Below are positions 42,212 through 51,113 of a stretch of DNA of 64,000 bases, in pieces; the stretch's first letter is position 1, and each line of letters begins with the position of its first letter. The notes beneath the pieces are model-generated. The model saw only the letters and a list, made by a program, of their open reading frames with translations. It did not search any database and had not been told where the DNA came from. The position numbers and the translations under genes are program-made. Origin of the DNA: DATJLY01 sp035532935. GTDB taxonomy: Bacteria; Pseudomonadota; Alphaproteobacteria; ATCC43930; CGMCC-115725. The DNA is taken from positions 1-64,000 of the forward strand of contig DATKQE010000003.1 in the NCBI GenBank assembly GCA_035532935.1, given 5' to 3'.

Positions 42212-42910
42212 GTGAGGTCGATCTTGCGCTCCGATTCCGAGCCGAACGACCGCCACGACCGTGGCATCGCCCTCGCGCTGCTGTCGTTCACGGCCGGGAG
42301 CATGGATGCCGTCGCCTTCCTGATGCTCGGCAATGTCTTCACGTCGGCGATGAGCGGCAACACCGTGCTCCTGGGCGTTGCGCTCGGGCAAGGCCGGATG
42401 GCCGCGGCCTCGCATTCGATCGCGGCCTTCATCGGCTATGTGGCCGGCGTCGCCGGCGCCGTTGTGCCGCTCGCGGCGCCGGCGCGCGGCATCGAGCGGA
42501 CGCTCGTCGTGGAAACCCTGTTCCTCGCCGCCTTCGCGGGGCTGTGGGCCGCGAGCGGCGGACCGGCGCACCCGCCCGTCGTCTATGGGCTCATCATCCT
42601 CTCGGCCATTGCCATGGGCCTGCAAGGCGCGGTCGGCCGCTCGATCCGGGTCCCGGGCATCCCGACCGTTGTCTTCACCAGTACGCTCACGGCCATCGTC
42701 GCGGCGCTGGCCGAGCGCGTGCTCGCCCGCGAACGGCCAGTGGTGACGACGCTGACGCGGCGGCAGATCGAGACGTTCCTGGTCTACCTCGCCAGCGCCG
42801 CACTGACCGGGTTCGCCGTGTTCCGTTGGCGCGACGGCGTGCCGTTCGTCCCGCTGGCGGCGGTGCTGGCGCTGGTCCTGGGCCTGCGGCTGCGGCGGCT
42901 GAAGCTGTAG
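42212..42910 (+). CDS. YoaK/DUF1275 family membrane protein
   Basis: 232 residues with six hydrophobic segments. ALALLSFTAGSMDAVAFLMLGNVFTSAMSGNTVLLG is the DUF1275 hallmark (SGxxDAxxFLxLGxVFxxxMTGN), followed by RTLVVETLFLAAFAGLWAASGG and VPGIPTVVFTSTLTAIVAAL. The GTG at 42212 is used because the next in-frame starts would lose the charged N-terminus; its ribosome site (CCGGAGC) is close. Function unknown. Confidence 0.88.
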   Translation: MRSILRSDSEPNDRHDRGIALALLSFTAGSMDAVAFLMLGNVFTSAMSGNTVLLGVALGQGRMAAASHSIAAFIGYVAGVAGAVVPLAAPARGIERTLVVETLFLAAFAGLWAASGGPAHPPVVYGLIILSAIAMGLQGAVGRSIRVPGIPTVVFTSTLTAIVAALAERVLARERPVVTTLTRRQIETFLVYLASAALTGFAVFRWRDGVPFVPLAAVLALVLGLRLRRLKL

Positions 42911-42972
42911 CGGGGTGGGGCCGTGCTCCGGTTATGGCGGCCGGATTCGCGACTCGCTAAAGTCGCATAAGC

Positions 42973-43049
<77 letters not shown>

Positions 43050-43213
43050 CCCTACCCCTTTGAACCACCTCAGTTTTGAACCTCGAAGCGTCCGCTTACA
43101 ACCAAACCATTGGTCGGTGTCAAACAGGCGCTAATTCGGGCGATGATCCCGGACTTCACAGAGACGGAGATGGGATTTCACAGCGGAGTCCGGGTGTCGT
43201 AGGGTAGGGCATT

Positions 43214-44187
43214 ATGACCCGCGCAACTTTCACGATTGCCTATGACGGTCCCGCGCTTCGCGACGGCGCGATGGACGTGCGGGATTTGGCGCCAGCGCTG
43301 CTTGCGGTCGGGCAGTTATTCGACGCGGCTAACACGGTGCTCAATCGCGGCGAAGCGCGCGTCAACGTCAACGTCACCGCGACGGATCGTTTGAAATCAT
43401 CTTCGAGGTCGTGCAGACCCTTTCGGCTCAGATCACTGCCCTCTTTTCCGGCGAGGGCGTCACTGCGGCGGCGAACCTAAAGGAATTGGTGATCGGCGGC
43501 ACTCCGATCGTTCCGGGCCTGATCTGGTTGATTAAAAAACTACGGGGCAAGAAGCCGACCAAGATAGAACGCCTATCCGACAGCCATGTCAGAGTGACAA
43601 TCGACGGCGAGAGCTTCGAAGTGCCGATGGCATTGATGAGGCTCTACCAGGATTTGGCTGTGCGTAGCGCGGCGCAGAAAATGGTAGCGGAACCGCTGAA
43701 GCGCGATGGCATCGATACGTTCGAGGCGAGGGAAAATCGCAAGGCAGTTGTCACCGTGCATCGCGCCGAAATCGAGTATTTCGCGAAGCCCGATCTTCCC
43801 GAGGAAACGCTTGTCGAGGCGACGCGGCGCGCGGCGTTTTCCATCATCTCTTTGGCGTTCAAAGAGGAAAACAAGTGGCGCCTCTACGACGGGAACACAC
43901 AGATCAGCGCGCGGATTGATGATGAGGCGTTCCAGCAACGCGTCGATTCAAACCAGATTGCCTTCGCCAAGGGCGATATTCTCATTTGTGATGTCAAGAT
44001 AACACAGAAGCGAACAAGCGAAGGGTTGACCACGGAATATGCGGTCGAAAAGGTGGTCGAACATCGCCCGGCATTGCGGCAGTTGCCGCTTCAATTCGAT
44101 AACGACGATCCGCCGCCGGAACCACGTAGCGATCGACAGCCGCCAATTGCCGCGCCGAAGATGTCGGGATTCTCGCGAATGTTGTAG
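43214..44187 (+). pseudogene. Frameshifted hypothetical gene (conserved accessory protein)
   Basis: Two frames join into one protein. The first, from ATG 43214, reads FTIAYDGPALRDGAMDVRDLAPALLAVGQLFDAAN; after the Ala-Thr codons near 43378-43388 the sense moves to the -1 frame, where GSFEIIFEVVQTLSAQITALF continues into LIWLIKKLRGKKPTKIERL and on to the TGA at 44187. This fits one lost base (probably a G in a GGGATCG run). The whole protein would have about 323 residues with one hydrophobic segment (IVPGLIWLI). I have seen similar hypothetical proteins in mobile DNA but cannot give it a function. A sequencing error or recoding cannot be excluded. Codon use is more A/T-rich than in neighbours. 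Confidence 0.8.
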
Positions 44188-44227
44188 CGGAACTGGAATT
44201 CCAGTCAAGTGCGGGATCATCGCCCGG

Positions 44228-44299
44228 ATGGACACGGCTCAACGACCCGTCCTCTCCAAGAGGAACCAAGGTTCGGGTCAGGCGTCAATCATTTGGTAA
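44228..44299 (+). other. Short open frame before the PqqD-like gene (23 residues, tentative)
   Basis: ATG 44228 to TAA 44299 encodes 23 residues ending in GQASIIW. It stands directly upstream of the PqqD-like gene, where a RiPP precursor could sit. It has no convincing ribosome site and no homologue I know, so it is only a candidate. Confidence 0.2.
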
Positions 44300-44410
44300 A
44301 CCGGACATAAGATATTACAATAATTAGCCGGCGTTGGCTAAGTCGTTAACGGCCTCGGCGGATCACGGCTTTGCCGTACGGCGCAAGACGCTGTGTCGAG
44401 GAGCGCAGGA

Positions 44411-44860
44411 ATGGATCGAGTATTTCATATTAACGCGCCTGCTGTCGTCAGCGAGATCATCGACGGAGAGGCCGTGATCATGAATCTCAAGTCGGGTAAT
44501 TACTACAGCACCGCGCAAGTCGGCAGTATGGTTTGGGGTTGGATCGAACAGGGTCGGACTCGCGGGCAGCTCCTGGCCCTTCTTAAGGCGAGCTTCGGCA
44601 CTGTTCCCGACGACTTCGCGCAAGCCGTCGATACCTTCATCGATGATCTGATTGCCCAGGAGCTCGTTCGCGAGGAATTGACCGATCACGCCGTGCCGCT
44701 TTCCGACGGCGACGCCCTGCCCCCATTGAACGGCACGCATGGCTTCAGCGCACCGGTCCTCAATGTATATTCCGATATGAAGGATCTGCTACTGCTCGAC
44801 CCGATCCACGATGTCGACGAAATCGGCTGGCCGACGCCGAAACCGTCCCATACCCTTTGA
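44411..44860 (+). CDS. PqqD-like peptide chaperone (RiPP recognition element)
   Basis: 149 residues. The first ~95 residues form the PqqD winged-helix fold: NAPAVVSEIIDGEAVIMNLKSGNYYSTAQVGSMVWGWIE, then a helical part (RGQLLALLKASFG, DDFAQAVDTFIDDLIAQEL). The C-terminal extension ends in LLLLDPIHDVDEIGWP, a conserved tail seen in PqqD proteins of the so-called HPr-rel-A gene sets. PqqD-type domains bind leader peptides for modifying enzymes. The ATG at 44411 is chosen for its GAGGAGCGCAGGA site; an upstream in-frame start adds six residues. First gene of the cluster; its stop TGA lies 23 bases before the next ATG. Confidence 0.88.
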   Translation: MDRVFHINAPAVVSEIIDGEAVIMNLKSGNYYSTAQVGSMVWGWIEQGRTRGQLLALLKASFGTVPDDFAQAVDTFIDDLIAQELVREELTDHAVPLSDGDALPPLNGTHGFSAPVLNVYSDMKDLLLLDPIHDVDEIGWPTPKPSHTL

Positions 44861-44883
44861 ACGACGGGTCGATATCCAAGCGG

Positions 44884-45621
44884 ATGAGCGACGACATGGC
44901 CGAAGCCCCGTGCGAAGGCGAACGCTCCACCGTCAGCGTCGTTCTGATCGTGAAGGATGGCGAACCATTGATCGCCGAAGCGCTCGAGAGCGTGTTTCAA
45001 TCGACGATCAAGCCTGCCGAGATACTCGTGGTGGACGGCGGGTCCACCGATCGCACGATCGACATCGCCCGTTCTTTTCCTTGTGTAAGCATCCTCGAGC
45101 AAAAATCCTGCGGGATCGCCGGGGCCTACAATGAAGGAATCGCGCGCGCGAAAGGCGAGTTCATTGCATTCATTTCCTATGATGATGTGTGGTTGCCGGG
45201 CAAGCTCGACATACAGATCGGGCACATGCTGCGCCATCCGCACCTGCTTTGCACGGTGGCGATGGTCGAGCACGTTCTCGCCCCCGGCGCCGCGGTGCCC
45301 CCGGGCTTTCGGCGCGAGTTGTTGGACCGCCCTTATCCCGGCATGCTGATGGAGACCCTGGTTGCGCACAGACGCGTCTTCACCTCGGTCGGCGGCTTCG
45401 ATCCGGATTTCTCGACCGCCGAGGACACCGATTGGTTCGCCCGCGCCCGGGACGCAGGCGTGAAGATGGCCTTGCTGCCAGACCTGCTCTTGCGCAAGCG
45501 CATCCACGGCGCGAACGCGTCGCTGACGGACCCGCGATCGAACGCCCTGCTGCTGCTGCGCGCGATGCAGCGCTCGGTCGCGCGAAAAAGGGCGAGGACG
45601 GGAGGTGTCGGTGACGCGTGA
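44884..45621 (+). CDS. GT2 family glycosyltransferase
   Basis: 245 residues. The GT-A fold is clear: TVSVVLIVKDGEPLIAEAL, ILVVDGGSTDRTIDIA (donor site), GIAGAYNEGIARAKGEFIAFISYDDVWLPGK (YDD in place of the usual DDD), and SVGGFDPDFSTAEDTDWFARARDAG with the acceptor-base ED. Start ATG 44884; a TTG at 44857 overlaps the PqqD stop. Overlaps the next gene by 11 bases. Similar in layout to the enzymes at 45611 and in the 49295 fusion, but not closely identical. Confidence 0.88.
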   Translation: MSDDMAEAPCEGERSTVSVVLIVKDGEPLIAEALESVFQSTIKPAEILVVDGGSTDRTIDIARSFPCVSILEQKSCGIAGAYNEGIARAKGEFIAFISYDDVWLPGKLDIQIGHMLRHPHLLCTVAMVEHVLAPGAAVPPGFRRELLDRPYPGMLMETLVAHRRVFTSVGGFDPDFSTAEDTDWFARARDAGVKMALLPDLLLRKRIHGANASLTDPRSNALLLLRAMQRSVARKRARTGGVGDA

Positions 45622-46330
45622 GGAAATGCTGCGCACGAGCGTCATCGTGCCCTGCTACAATGCCGCCGCCTATGTCGGCGATGCGATCGACAGCATTCTC
45701 CGTCAGGACCGCCAGCCGCACGAGATCATCGTCATCGACGATGGCTCTGTCGACGCAAGCGCGGCCATCGTCCACGCCCGATTCGGGGCCCGCCTCCGCT
45801 ATCACCTTCAATCGCACCAGGGCATTGGCGCGGCGCGAAACCGTGGCGTGCGGCTGGCCGAAGGAAATTGCATCGCCTTCCTCGACGCCGACGATATATG
45901 GTCGCCATCCAGTCTCGGCGTGCGGCTCGCGCGCCTCGAAGCGGAAGCGTCGATCGATGGCGTGTGTGGGCGGACCGAACAGTTCGTCAGTCCCGACATC
46001 GACCCCGCCAGGCGCGCCGCCTTGCATTGTCCGCCTGGCGCGCAGCCAGGACGCGTCGCCGGGGCGATGCTCGTCCGCAGAAGCGTGTACGACCGGATCG
46101 GCTATTTCGATCCTGGCCTCAAACTCGGCGAGACCATGGATTGGGTTGCACGGTTCGAGGAGGGTGGTCTGGTCATGGCGATGATCGGTGACGTCGTTCT
46201 CAGACGACGCATCCACGCCGCGAACACCGTGATTACCGAGCGGCACCGGCAAACCGATTATTTGAAGATACTCAAGGCGTCGATTGATCGGCGGCGCCGA
46301 CAAGAACGCGCATCCGGCACAGCGGAGTAG
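45611..46330 (+). CDS. GT2 family glycosyltransferase
   Basis: 239 residues: LRTSVIVPCYNAAAYVGDAIDSILRQ, IIVIDDGSVDASA, GIGAARNRGVRLAEGNCIAFLDADDIWSP (DxD metal site) and GYFDPGLKLGETMDWVARFEEGG. The GTG at 45611 has GGGAGG five bases before; the earlier GTG at 45605 lies within that site. It may act with its neighbour on one acceptor. The stop is three bases before the next gene's start. Confidence 0.88.
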   Translation: MTREEMLRTSVIVPCYNAAAYVGDAIDSILRQDRQPHEIIVIDDGSVDASAAIVHARFGARLRYHLQSHQGIGAARNRGVRLAEGNCIAFLDADDIWSPSSLGVRLARLEAEASIDGVCGRTEQFVSPDIDPARRAALHCPPGAQPGRVAGAMLVRRSVYDRIGYFDPGLKLGETMDWVARFEEGGLVMAMIGDVVLRRRIHAANTVITERHRQTDYLKILKASIDRRRRQERASGTAE

Positions 46331-46333
46331 ACG

Positions 46334-47518
46334 TTGGATCGCGGCGACGGCAATGCAAGCGCAGGCGCCGCGTCGAAGCGGGGCCCGGCGTCGTATCTGT
46401 GGCCGAGCTGCCAGCAGACTCTTCTGCTGATCGCCGCGACGAGCGAGGGGACGGACGCCGTCACGTGCTTTCGCAAGTGGCGGCACAGCGTCGATCTCGA
46501 CGCCGACTTCGACCGTGGCACCTATCGACTGCTGCCGCTCGTTTACGACAATATCCGGCGCCTTGGCGTCCAGGACCCGCTGATGGGCCGGCTCAAAGGC
46601 GTATACCGGATGTCCTGGTACGAGAACCACGTGCTCTTCGACAAGGTGCGGCCGATCGTGTCGCATCTCGAAGAGAACGGGGTCCGGACATTATTGCTGA
46701 AGGGCGTCCCGCTCGTTCTGACATATTACCGAAATCCCGCGGTGCGGCCGATGGCGGACGTCGATATTGTCGTCCCGCCGGCGCAGGTCAGGCGCGCGAT
46801 CGCGGCCATCGAGGCGCTCGGATGGCGCCGTAATGAAAGCGCTTCCGACGATGATCTGAAATACCGGCATTCGATGCAGTTTACCGATCGAAAGGATCTT
46901 CAGTTCGATCTTCACTGGCACTTCCTTTATGAGGCATGCAACGGCGATGCCGACGAATTTTTCTGGGCGTCGGCGCTTCCGCTCGACTTCGGTGGCGTGC
47001 CAACGCTGCAACTCGATGCCGAGGCCATGCTCATCCACGTCGTTCTGCATGGAATTCGCTGGAATGCCGAGCCGCCGATCCGATGGATTCCGGATGCGCT
47101 GTCGATCCTACGGCGCGAGGCTTGCCGCTTCGATTGGGAGCGCGTGATTGCGTTTGCGGCCGCGCAGCGTTTGACCCACCGGCTCGGGCTCGGGCTGCAC
47201 TATCTGGCGGACCGGCACGGCGCGCCGATTCCGCCCAAGGTGCTGTCGTGTCTGCAACGCGCGAGGGTCACCCTTCTCGAGCGCATTGAAAACACCGTCG
47301 TCCTGCGCGATCGCGAGCGGATCTATGCGAATCCGCTGGGCAAGCAATGGGTCATCTTCGTCGAATACTGCCGCTGGACAGCGGCGACGGGGCCGATCGA
47401 TTTCGTCGTGGGCCTGTCGCACTACGTACGTTACCGCTGGAAGCTCAAAGGCCGGATGGAACTGGTTCCGACGATTTTTCGCGGTCTCAGGCGACGCTTT
47501 GCAAAAATGTGGTCCTGA
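46334..47518 (+). CDS. Nucleotidyltransferase family protein (NTP_transf_5 type)
   Basis: 394 residues. The diagnostic pair is TLLLKGVPLVLTYY (about 119-132) and RPMADVDIVVPPAQVRRAI (138-156, with Asp142 and Asp144 as the likely metal ligands), then HSMQFTDRKDLQFDLHWHFL. This is the PF14907-like family. Family knowledge: members occur in lasso-peptide and glycan clusters; in the pseudomycoidin cluster a member attaches hexose to the phosphorylated peptide. The start is a TTG at 46334 behind GGAG at six bases. Placed between GT2 genes and the exporter. Confidence 0.85.
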   Translation: MDRGDGNASAGAASKRGPASYLWPSCQQTLLLIAATSEGTDAVTCFRKWRHSVDLDADFDRGTYRLLPLVYDNIRRLGVQDPLMGRLKGVYRMSWYENHVLFDKVRPIVSHLEENGVRTLLLKGVPLVLTYYRNPAVRPMADVDIVVPPAQVRRAIAAIEALGWRRNESASDDDLKYRHSMQFTDRKDLQFDLHWHFLYEACNGDADEFFWASALPLDFGGVPTLQLDAEAMLIHVVLHGIRWNAEPPIRWIPDALSILRREACRFDWERVIAFAAAQRLTHRLGLGLHYLADRHGAPIPPKVLSCLQRARVTLLERIENTVVLRDRERIYANPLGKQWVIFVEYCRWTAATGPIDFVVGLSHYVRYRWKLKGRMELVPTIFRGLRRRFAKMWS

Positions 47519-47520
47519 CC

Positions 47521-49263
47521 ATGGCACCGCCGCATGATGACAGCCCATCCGCCAGCGCCAGCGGCAACGCCGGCCTATTCGACCGCAAGGCCTGGCGTTA
47601 TTTTGCGGCGTATTACAGGGGGGATTGGGCACGGCTGCTTTTCTACGCGGTGATTGCATCGGCCCAATCGATGCTGGTTCTACCGGTCCTGTTCTTCATC
47701 CGCTACGCCTTCGACGTGGCAATCCCCAAAGCGCAGATCACGCTCCTCTTGTGGATTGGCGTCGGCATCCTGGTGACGCGGGCCGCGAACAGCGCGATCA
47801 CTCTTTATATGCGGGCGCTCATCCTGCGAATAACCAAAGGCGCGATCTGCCAGATGCGGATCGATATCGTGCGGCGGCTCTATACGCTGGCACGCGAGTT
47901 CTATGTCAGCGCCGATACGGACATGATGCACACCCGCATCGTTCAGGATACCGAGCGCGTCGACAACATGAGCAACTCGCTACTTTCCGCGACCTTGCCC
48001 GCTATTTTCACCAGTGCCGCTCTTGTCGTTGTTTTGATCTTCCTGAACTGGTGGCTGGTGATCCTCACTGCCGCCATCCTGCCGCTGCTCTGGCTCACCA
48101 GCCGAATGACCGGCCGCTACGTGAAGCGGCGCGTCAACACCTTCCAGCGCGCCTTCGAGGGCTTCAGCAACGGCGTTCTCTTCGTATTGCGCCAGATGGA
48201 CCTGACGCGCGTTCAGGGGTTCGAATTCGAGGAGCTTGCCCGGCAAACCCGGCGCTTGAGGGAATTGCGCCGGACCGGCCATCTCATGGCGATGAGCTAT
48301 GCCATTCACGGCCAGGTGGAGACCAATGTCACGGGCTTGGCCGCCATCATTATTCTCGTTATCGGCGGTATCGCGATCGCGCATGGGACGATGACGTTGG
48401 GCGAGTTTCTATCCTTTTACGTCGCTGCCGGATTGCTGAATGGCTACATCGCCCGCATCAACGGCGCATTTCCGGAGCTCATCAGCGGCAACGAATCGCT
48501 GGTCACCCTGCAGGAAATGGCGAGCGCCGGTCCGCTTGAGCCCTATCGGGGCACGCGACAGGTGGCATTCGACGGAACGCTCGCCCTTCGCGACGTCACG
48601 TTCAGCTACGGCGCGCACACGGTGCTGCGAAATGTCTCCCTCGACATCCGCAACACGTCGAACATTGCGATCGTCGGCCCCAACGGGGCGGGGAAGAGCA
48701 CGATCTTCTATCTCATCGTCGGATTTTGCCGGCCGGAGGGCGGCGGCCTTTGCGCCAACGGCGTGACCTATGATGAGATCGACATGCGCGAACTGCGCCG
48801 GTCCATCGGTGTCGTCATGCAGCATCCGACGTTCTTCTCGGGGACCGTGCTGGAAAACATCAGCTACGGCGCGATCGGCGTTGGCCGCGATGACGCCATT
48901 GCGGCCGCAAAGCGCGCTTATGCCGATGACTTCATAAGGCAGCTACCCAATGGCTATGACACCGAAATCGGCAGCGGAGGGATGCTCCTTTCCGGAGGCG
49001 AATGTCAGCGGCTGGCGATCGCACGCGCCCTGGTGGGACGGCCCAAGCTGCTCATCCTCGACGAGCCGACCAACCACCTCGACGCCGAGACGATCGCGCG
49101 GCTGATGGACGCGCTCGTCAACGATCCGGCGCGCCCGGCGATACTGACCATCAGCCATGATCCGACAGTCGTACGGTTCGCCGACCAGGTCTATCACCTT
49201 GATGGCGGCGTCTTGTCCGCCCCCAAGATCTTTCCGGCTCGTGCCGAAATCCAGGCCTCTTGA
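47521..49263 (+). CDS. ABC exporter (membrane plus ATPase domain)
   Basis: 580 residues, a half-transporter. Six membrane segments occupy residues ~35-330 (LLFYAVIASAQSMLVLPVLFF onwards). The ATPase has Walker A GPNGAGKST (~386-394), signature LSGGECQR (~489), Walker B LLILDEPTNHLD and the H-loop SHD. There is no N-terminal C39 peptidase domain, so it would not cleave a leader peptide. It starts 2 bases after the nucleotidyltransferase stop. Typical export role for a modified product or lipid-linked glycan; the substrate is unknown. Confidence 0.92.
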   Translation: MAPPHDDSPSASASGNAGLFDRKAWRYFAAYYRGDWARLLFYAVIASAQSMLVLPVLFFIRYAFDVAIPKAQITLLLWIGVGILVTRAANSAITLYMRALILRITKGAICQMRIDIVRRLYTLAREFYVSADTDMMHTRIVQDTERVDNMSNSLLSATLPAIFTSAALVVVLIFLNWWLVILTAAILPLLWLTSRMTGRYVKRRVNTFQRAFEGFSNGVLFVLRQMDLTRVQGFEFEELARQTRRLRELRRTGHLMAMSYAIHGQVETNVTGLAAIIILVIGGIAIAHGTMTLGEFLSFYVAAGLLNGYIARINGAFPELISGNESLVTLQEMASAGPLEPYRGTRQVAFDGTLALRDVTFSYGAHTVLRNVSLDIRNTSNIAIVGPNGAGKSTIFYLIVGFCRPEGGGLCANGVTYDEIDMRELRRSIGVVMQHPTFFSGTVLENISYGAIGVGRDDAIAAAKRAYADDFIRQLPNGYDTEIGSGGMLLSGGECQRLAIARALVGRPKLLILDEPTNHLDAETIARLMDALVNDPARPAILTISHDPTVVRFADQVYHLDGGVLSAPKIFPARAEIQAS

Positions 49264-49294
49264 GCCGATGGCGGATTCATTACGCGAGGATGGC

Positions 49295-51109
49295 ATGGAC
49301 GTTGCCCATAAATCCGATGTCCCACGCCAATCAGAGGCCGAACAGGAGGCGTTTTTCGACGCGGTTCTGCACCGATCCGTGATGGCGGAAGCACGCGTCG
49401 GCGTGGTCGAGCATTTCTTCGAGGTTGCCGAAACCGTCGTGCGTATCGCTTTCGCGGGCCGGAGCCTGGCACAGCATTTCGTGGCGGCGCTATCGCACCT
49501 GGAAATCGTGCCGACATCCGATCCCGACCTGACGATTCACGTCTGGGACAGCGCGTCGACGGGTGTCGCCATGGCGGCGCCTCCATGCTCGCGCGAGGCA
49601 TTCACTGATCGGGGCGACATTTGGGGCATGGACAGCCGGCGCATCAGGAGCGCGTTTCACTGGATCGAGTGTTCGGTGAATCTGATGAATGTCGACACCA
49701 GGACCGGCATCTACTGGGTTCAGACGGCCGACACCCTCCCTTATTGGACCAAGGCGTCGCCACTGCGCACACTTTTCCACTGGTGGATGGAGTGCAATGG
49801 ATGCCAACTTCTTCACGGCGCCGCGGTCGGCGATGAAAACGGCGGAATTCTCATCACCGGCAAGGGCGGGGTCGGCAAATCGACGACCGCCCTCGCTTGT
49901 CTTGCCGCCGGTCTCACATACGTGTCCGATGATTATCTCATCCTGCGGCACGACCCGTCTCCCTGCGCCTTCAGCCTCTACAGCACCGCCAAAATCAACG
50001 CGGATCAGCTTGATCGCTTTTCGCAGTTTCGCGCCATGGTGGCGAACACGCCGTTTCTCAGCGACGAGAAGGCGGTGCTTTACCTCTATCCGAAATACGC
50101 GAGGCTCATTGCGCGCTCATTGCCCCTCAAGGCGGCGGTGACGCCGCGTATCGCCGCTCAGACGCAGACCGAGATCGCGCCGGCCTCCAAGATTTCGCTG
50201 CAGCGGGCGGCCGCATTCACCACCATGTCGCAGCTGCCTCACGCCGGCCGCGCCACGCATGCGTTCGTCGATCGCCTGATCATGGAACTGCCGAGCCTCG
50301 AGCTCGTGCTTGGCAGCGCCCTGGATCATGTTCCCGTCGCGATCGCCGACCTCTTGACGTGGTCGCGCCAACGCCTCGTCGCAATCTCGGGTGGCGTTCC
50401 CGCCGCGAGAACGGACGGCCCGCTCGTCAGCGTCGTCATTCCCGTGCACAACGGAGCGCGGTTTCTGCCGGAAGCGATCGCCAATATTCTCCGCCAGAAT
50501 TATCCGAGCGTCGAAATCATTGTCGTGGATGACGGCTCGACCGATGCTATCGACGCCGCAGTGCGCGATCTACCCGTCGACGTGCGTTATTTCCGGCAAA
50601 AGAATGCCGGCGCGGCCGCGGCACGCAATCGAGGCATCAAGGACGCCTCGGGCGACATCATCGCGTTCCTTGATGTCGATGACCTGTGGCCGGAGAACAA
50701 CCTCGGTTTGCTGGTCGATACGCTGCTGCAAAACCCGCACTGCGACGTCGTCCACGGGTTTGCCCAGCTCATGCACGTCAGCGGGGGGACCGGTCAGTTC
50801 GAATATATTGGCAATCCGCGGGAGTCGTTTCCCTATTACATCGGCGCCGGCCTTTATCGTCGCGCCGCCTTTCAGAAGGTCGGCCTGTTCGATGCCGAGC
50901 TGAAGTTCGGCGAGGACACCGATTGGTTCGCGCGTGCCAAGGAAGCCGGGCTGCCGATCGAGAAGCTCGAACACGTCACGCTGTTCGTGCGGCGGCACGA
51001 TCACAACATGACGCGCGGCAAGTCGCTGGTCGAGCTCAACACACTGCGGGTTTTCAAGAAGACGCTCGATCGCAAGCGTGCTGAGACACCCGGCGTACAG
51101 TGTGATTGA
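49295..51109 (+). CDS. HprK-like P-loop kinase fused to a GT2 glycosyltransferase
   Basis: 604 residues. The N-terminal half (~1-340) is HprK/Ser-kinase-like: LLHGAAVGDENGGILITGKGGVGKSTTALACLAAGLTYVSDD, with Walker A GKGGVGKS at 189-196. A 30-residue stretch before it (PYWTKASPLRTLFHWWMECN) is typical of HprK-related kinases. The C-terminal half from ~375 is a GT2 domain: LVSVVIPVHNGARFLPEA, VVDDGSTDAID, AAAARNRGIKDASGDIIAFLDVDDLWP and GEDTDWFARAKEAG. I chose ATG 49295 (GAGGA at five bases); 49268 is possible. Fusion of the two activities in one chain is unusual. It could phosphorylate and glycosylate one acceptor. Confidence 0.88.
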   Translation: MDVAHKSDVPRQSEAEQEAFFDAVLHRSVMAEARVGVVEHFFEVAETVVRIAFAGRSLAQHFVAALSHLEIVPTSDPDLTIHVWDSASTGVAMAAPPCSREAFTDRGDIWGMDSRRIRSAFHWIECSVNLMNVDTRTGIYWVQTADTLPYWTKASPLRTLFHWWMECNGCQLLHGAAVGDENGGILITGKGGVGKSTTALACLAAGLTYVSDDYLILRHDPSPCAFSLYSTAKINADQLDRFSQFRAMVANTPFLSDEKAVLYLYPKYARLIARSLPLKAAVTPRIAAQTQTEIAPASKISLQRAAAFTTMSQLPHAGRATHAFVDRLIMELPSLELVLGSALDHVPVAIADLLTWSRQRLVAISGGVPAARTDGPLVSVVIPVHNGARFLPEAIANILRQNYPSVEIIVVDDGSTDAIDAAVRDLPVDVRYFRQKNAGAAAARNRGIKDASGDIIAFLDVDDLWPENNLGLLVDTLLQNPHCDVVHGFAQLMHVSGGTGQFEYIGNPRESFPYYIGAGLYRRAAFQKVGLFDAELKFGEDTDWFARAKEAGLPIEKLEHVTLFVRRHDHNMTRGKSLVELNTLRVFKKTLDRKRAETPGVQCD

Positions 51110-51113
51110 TCGA

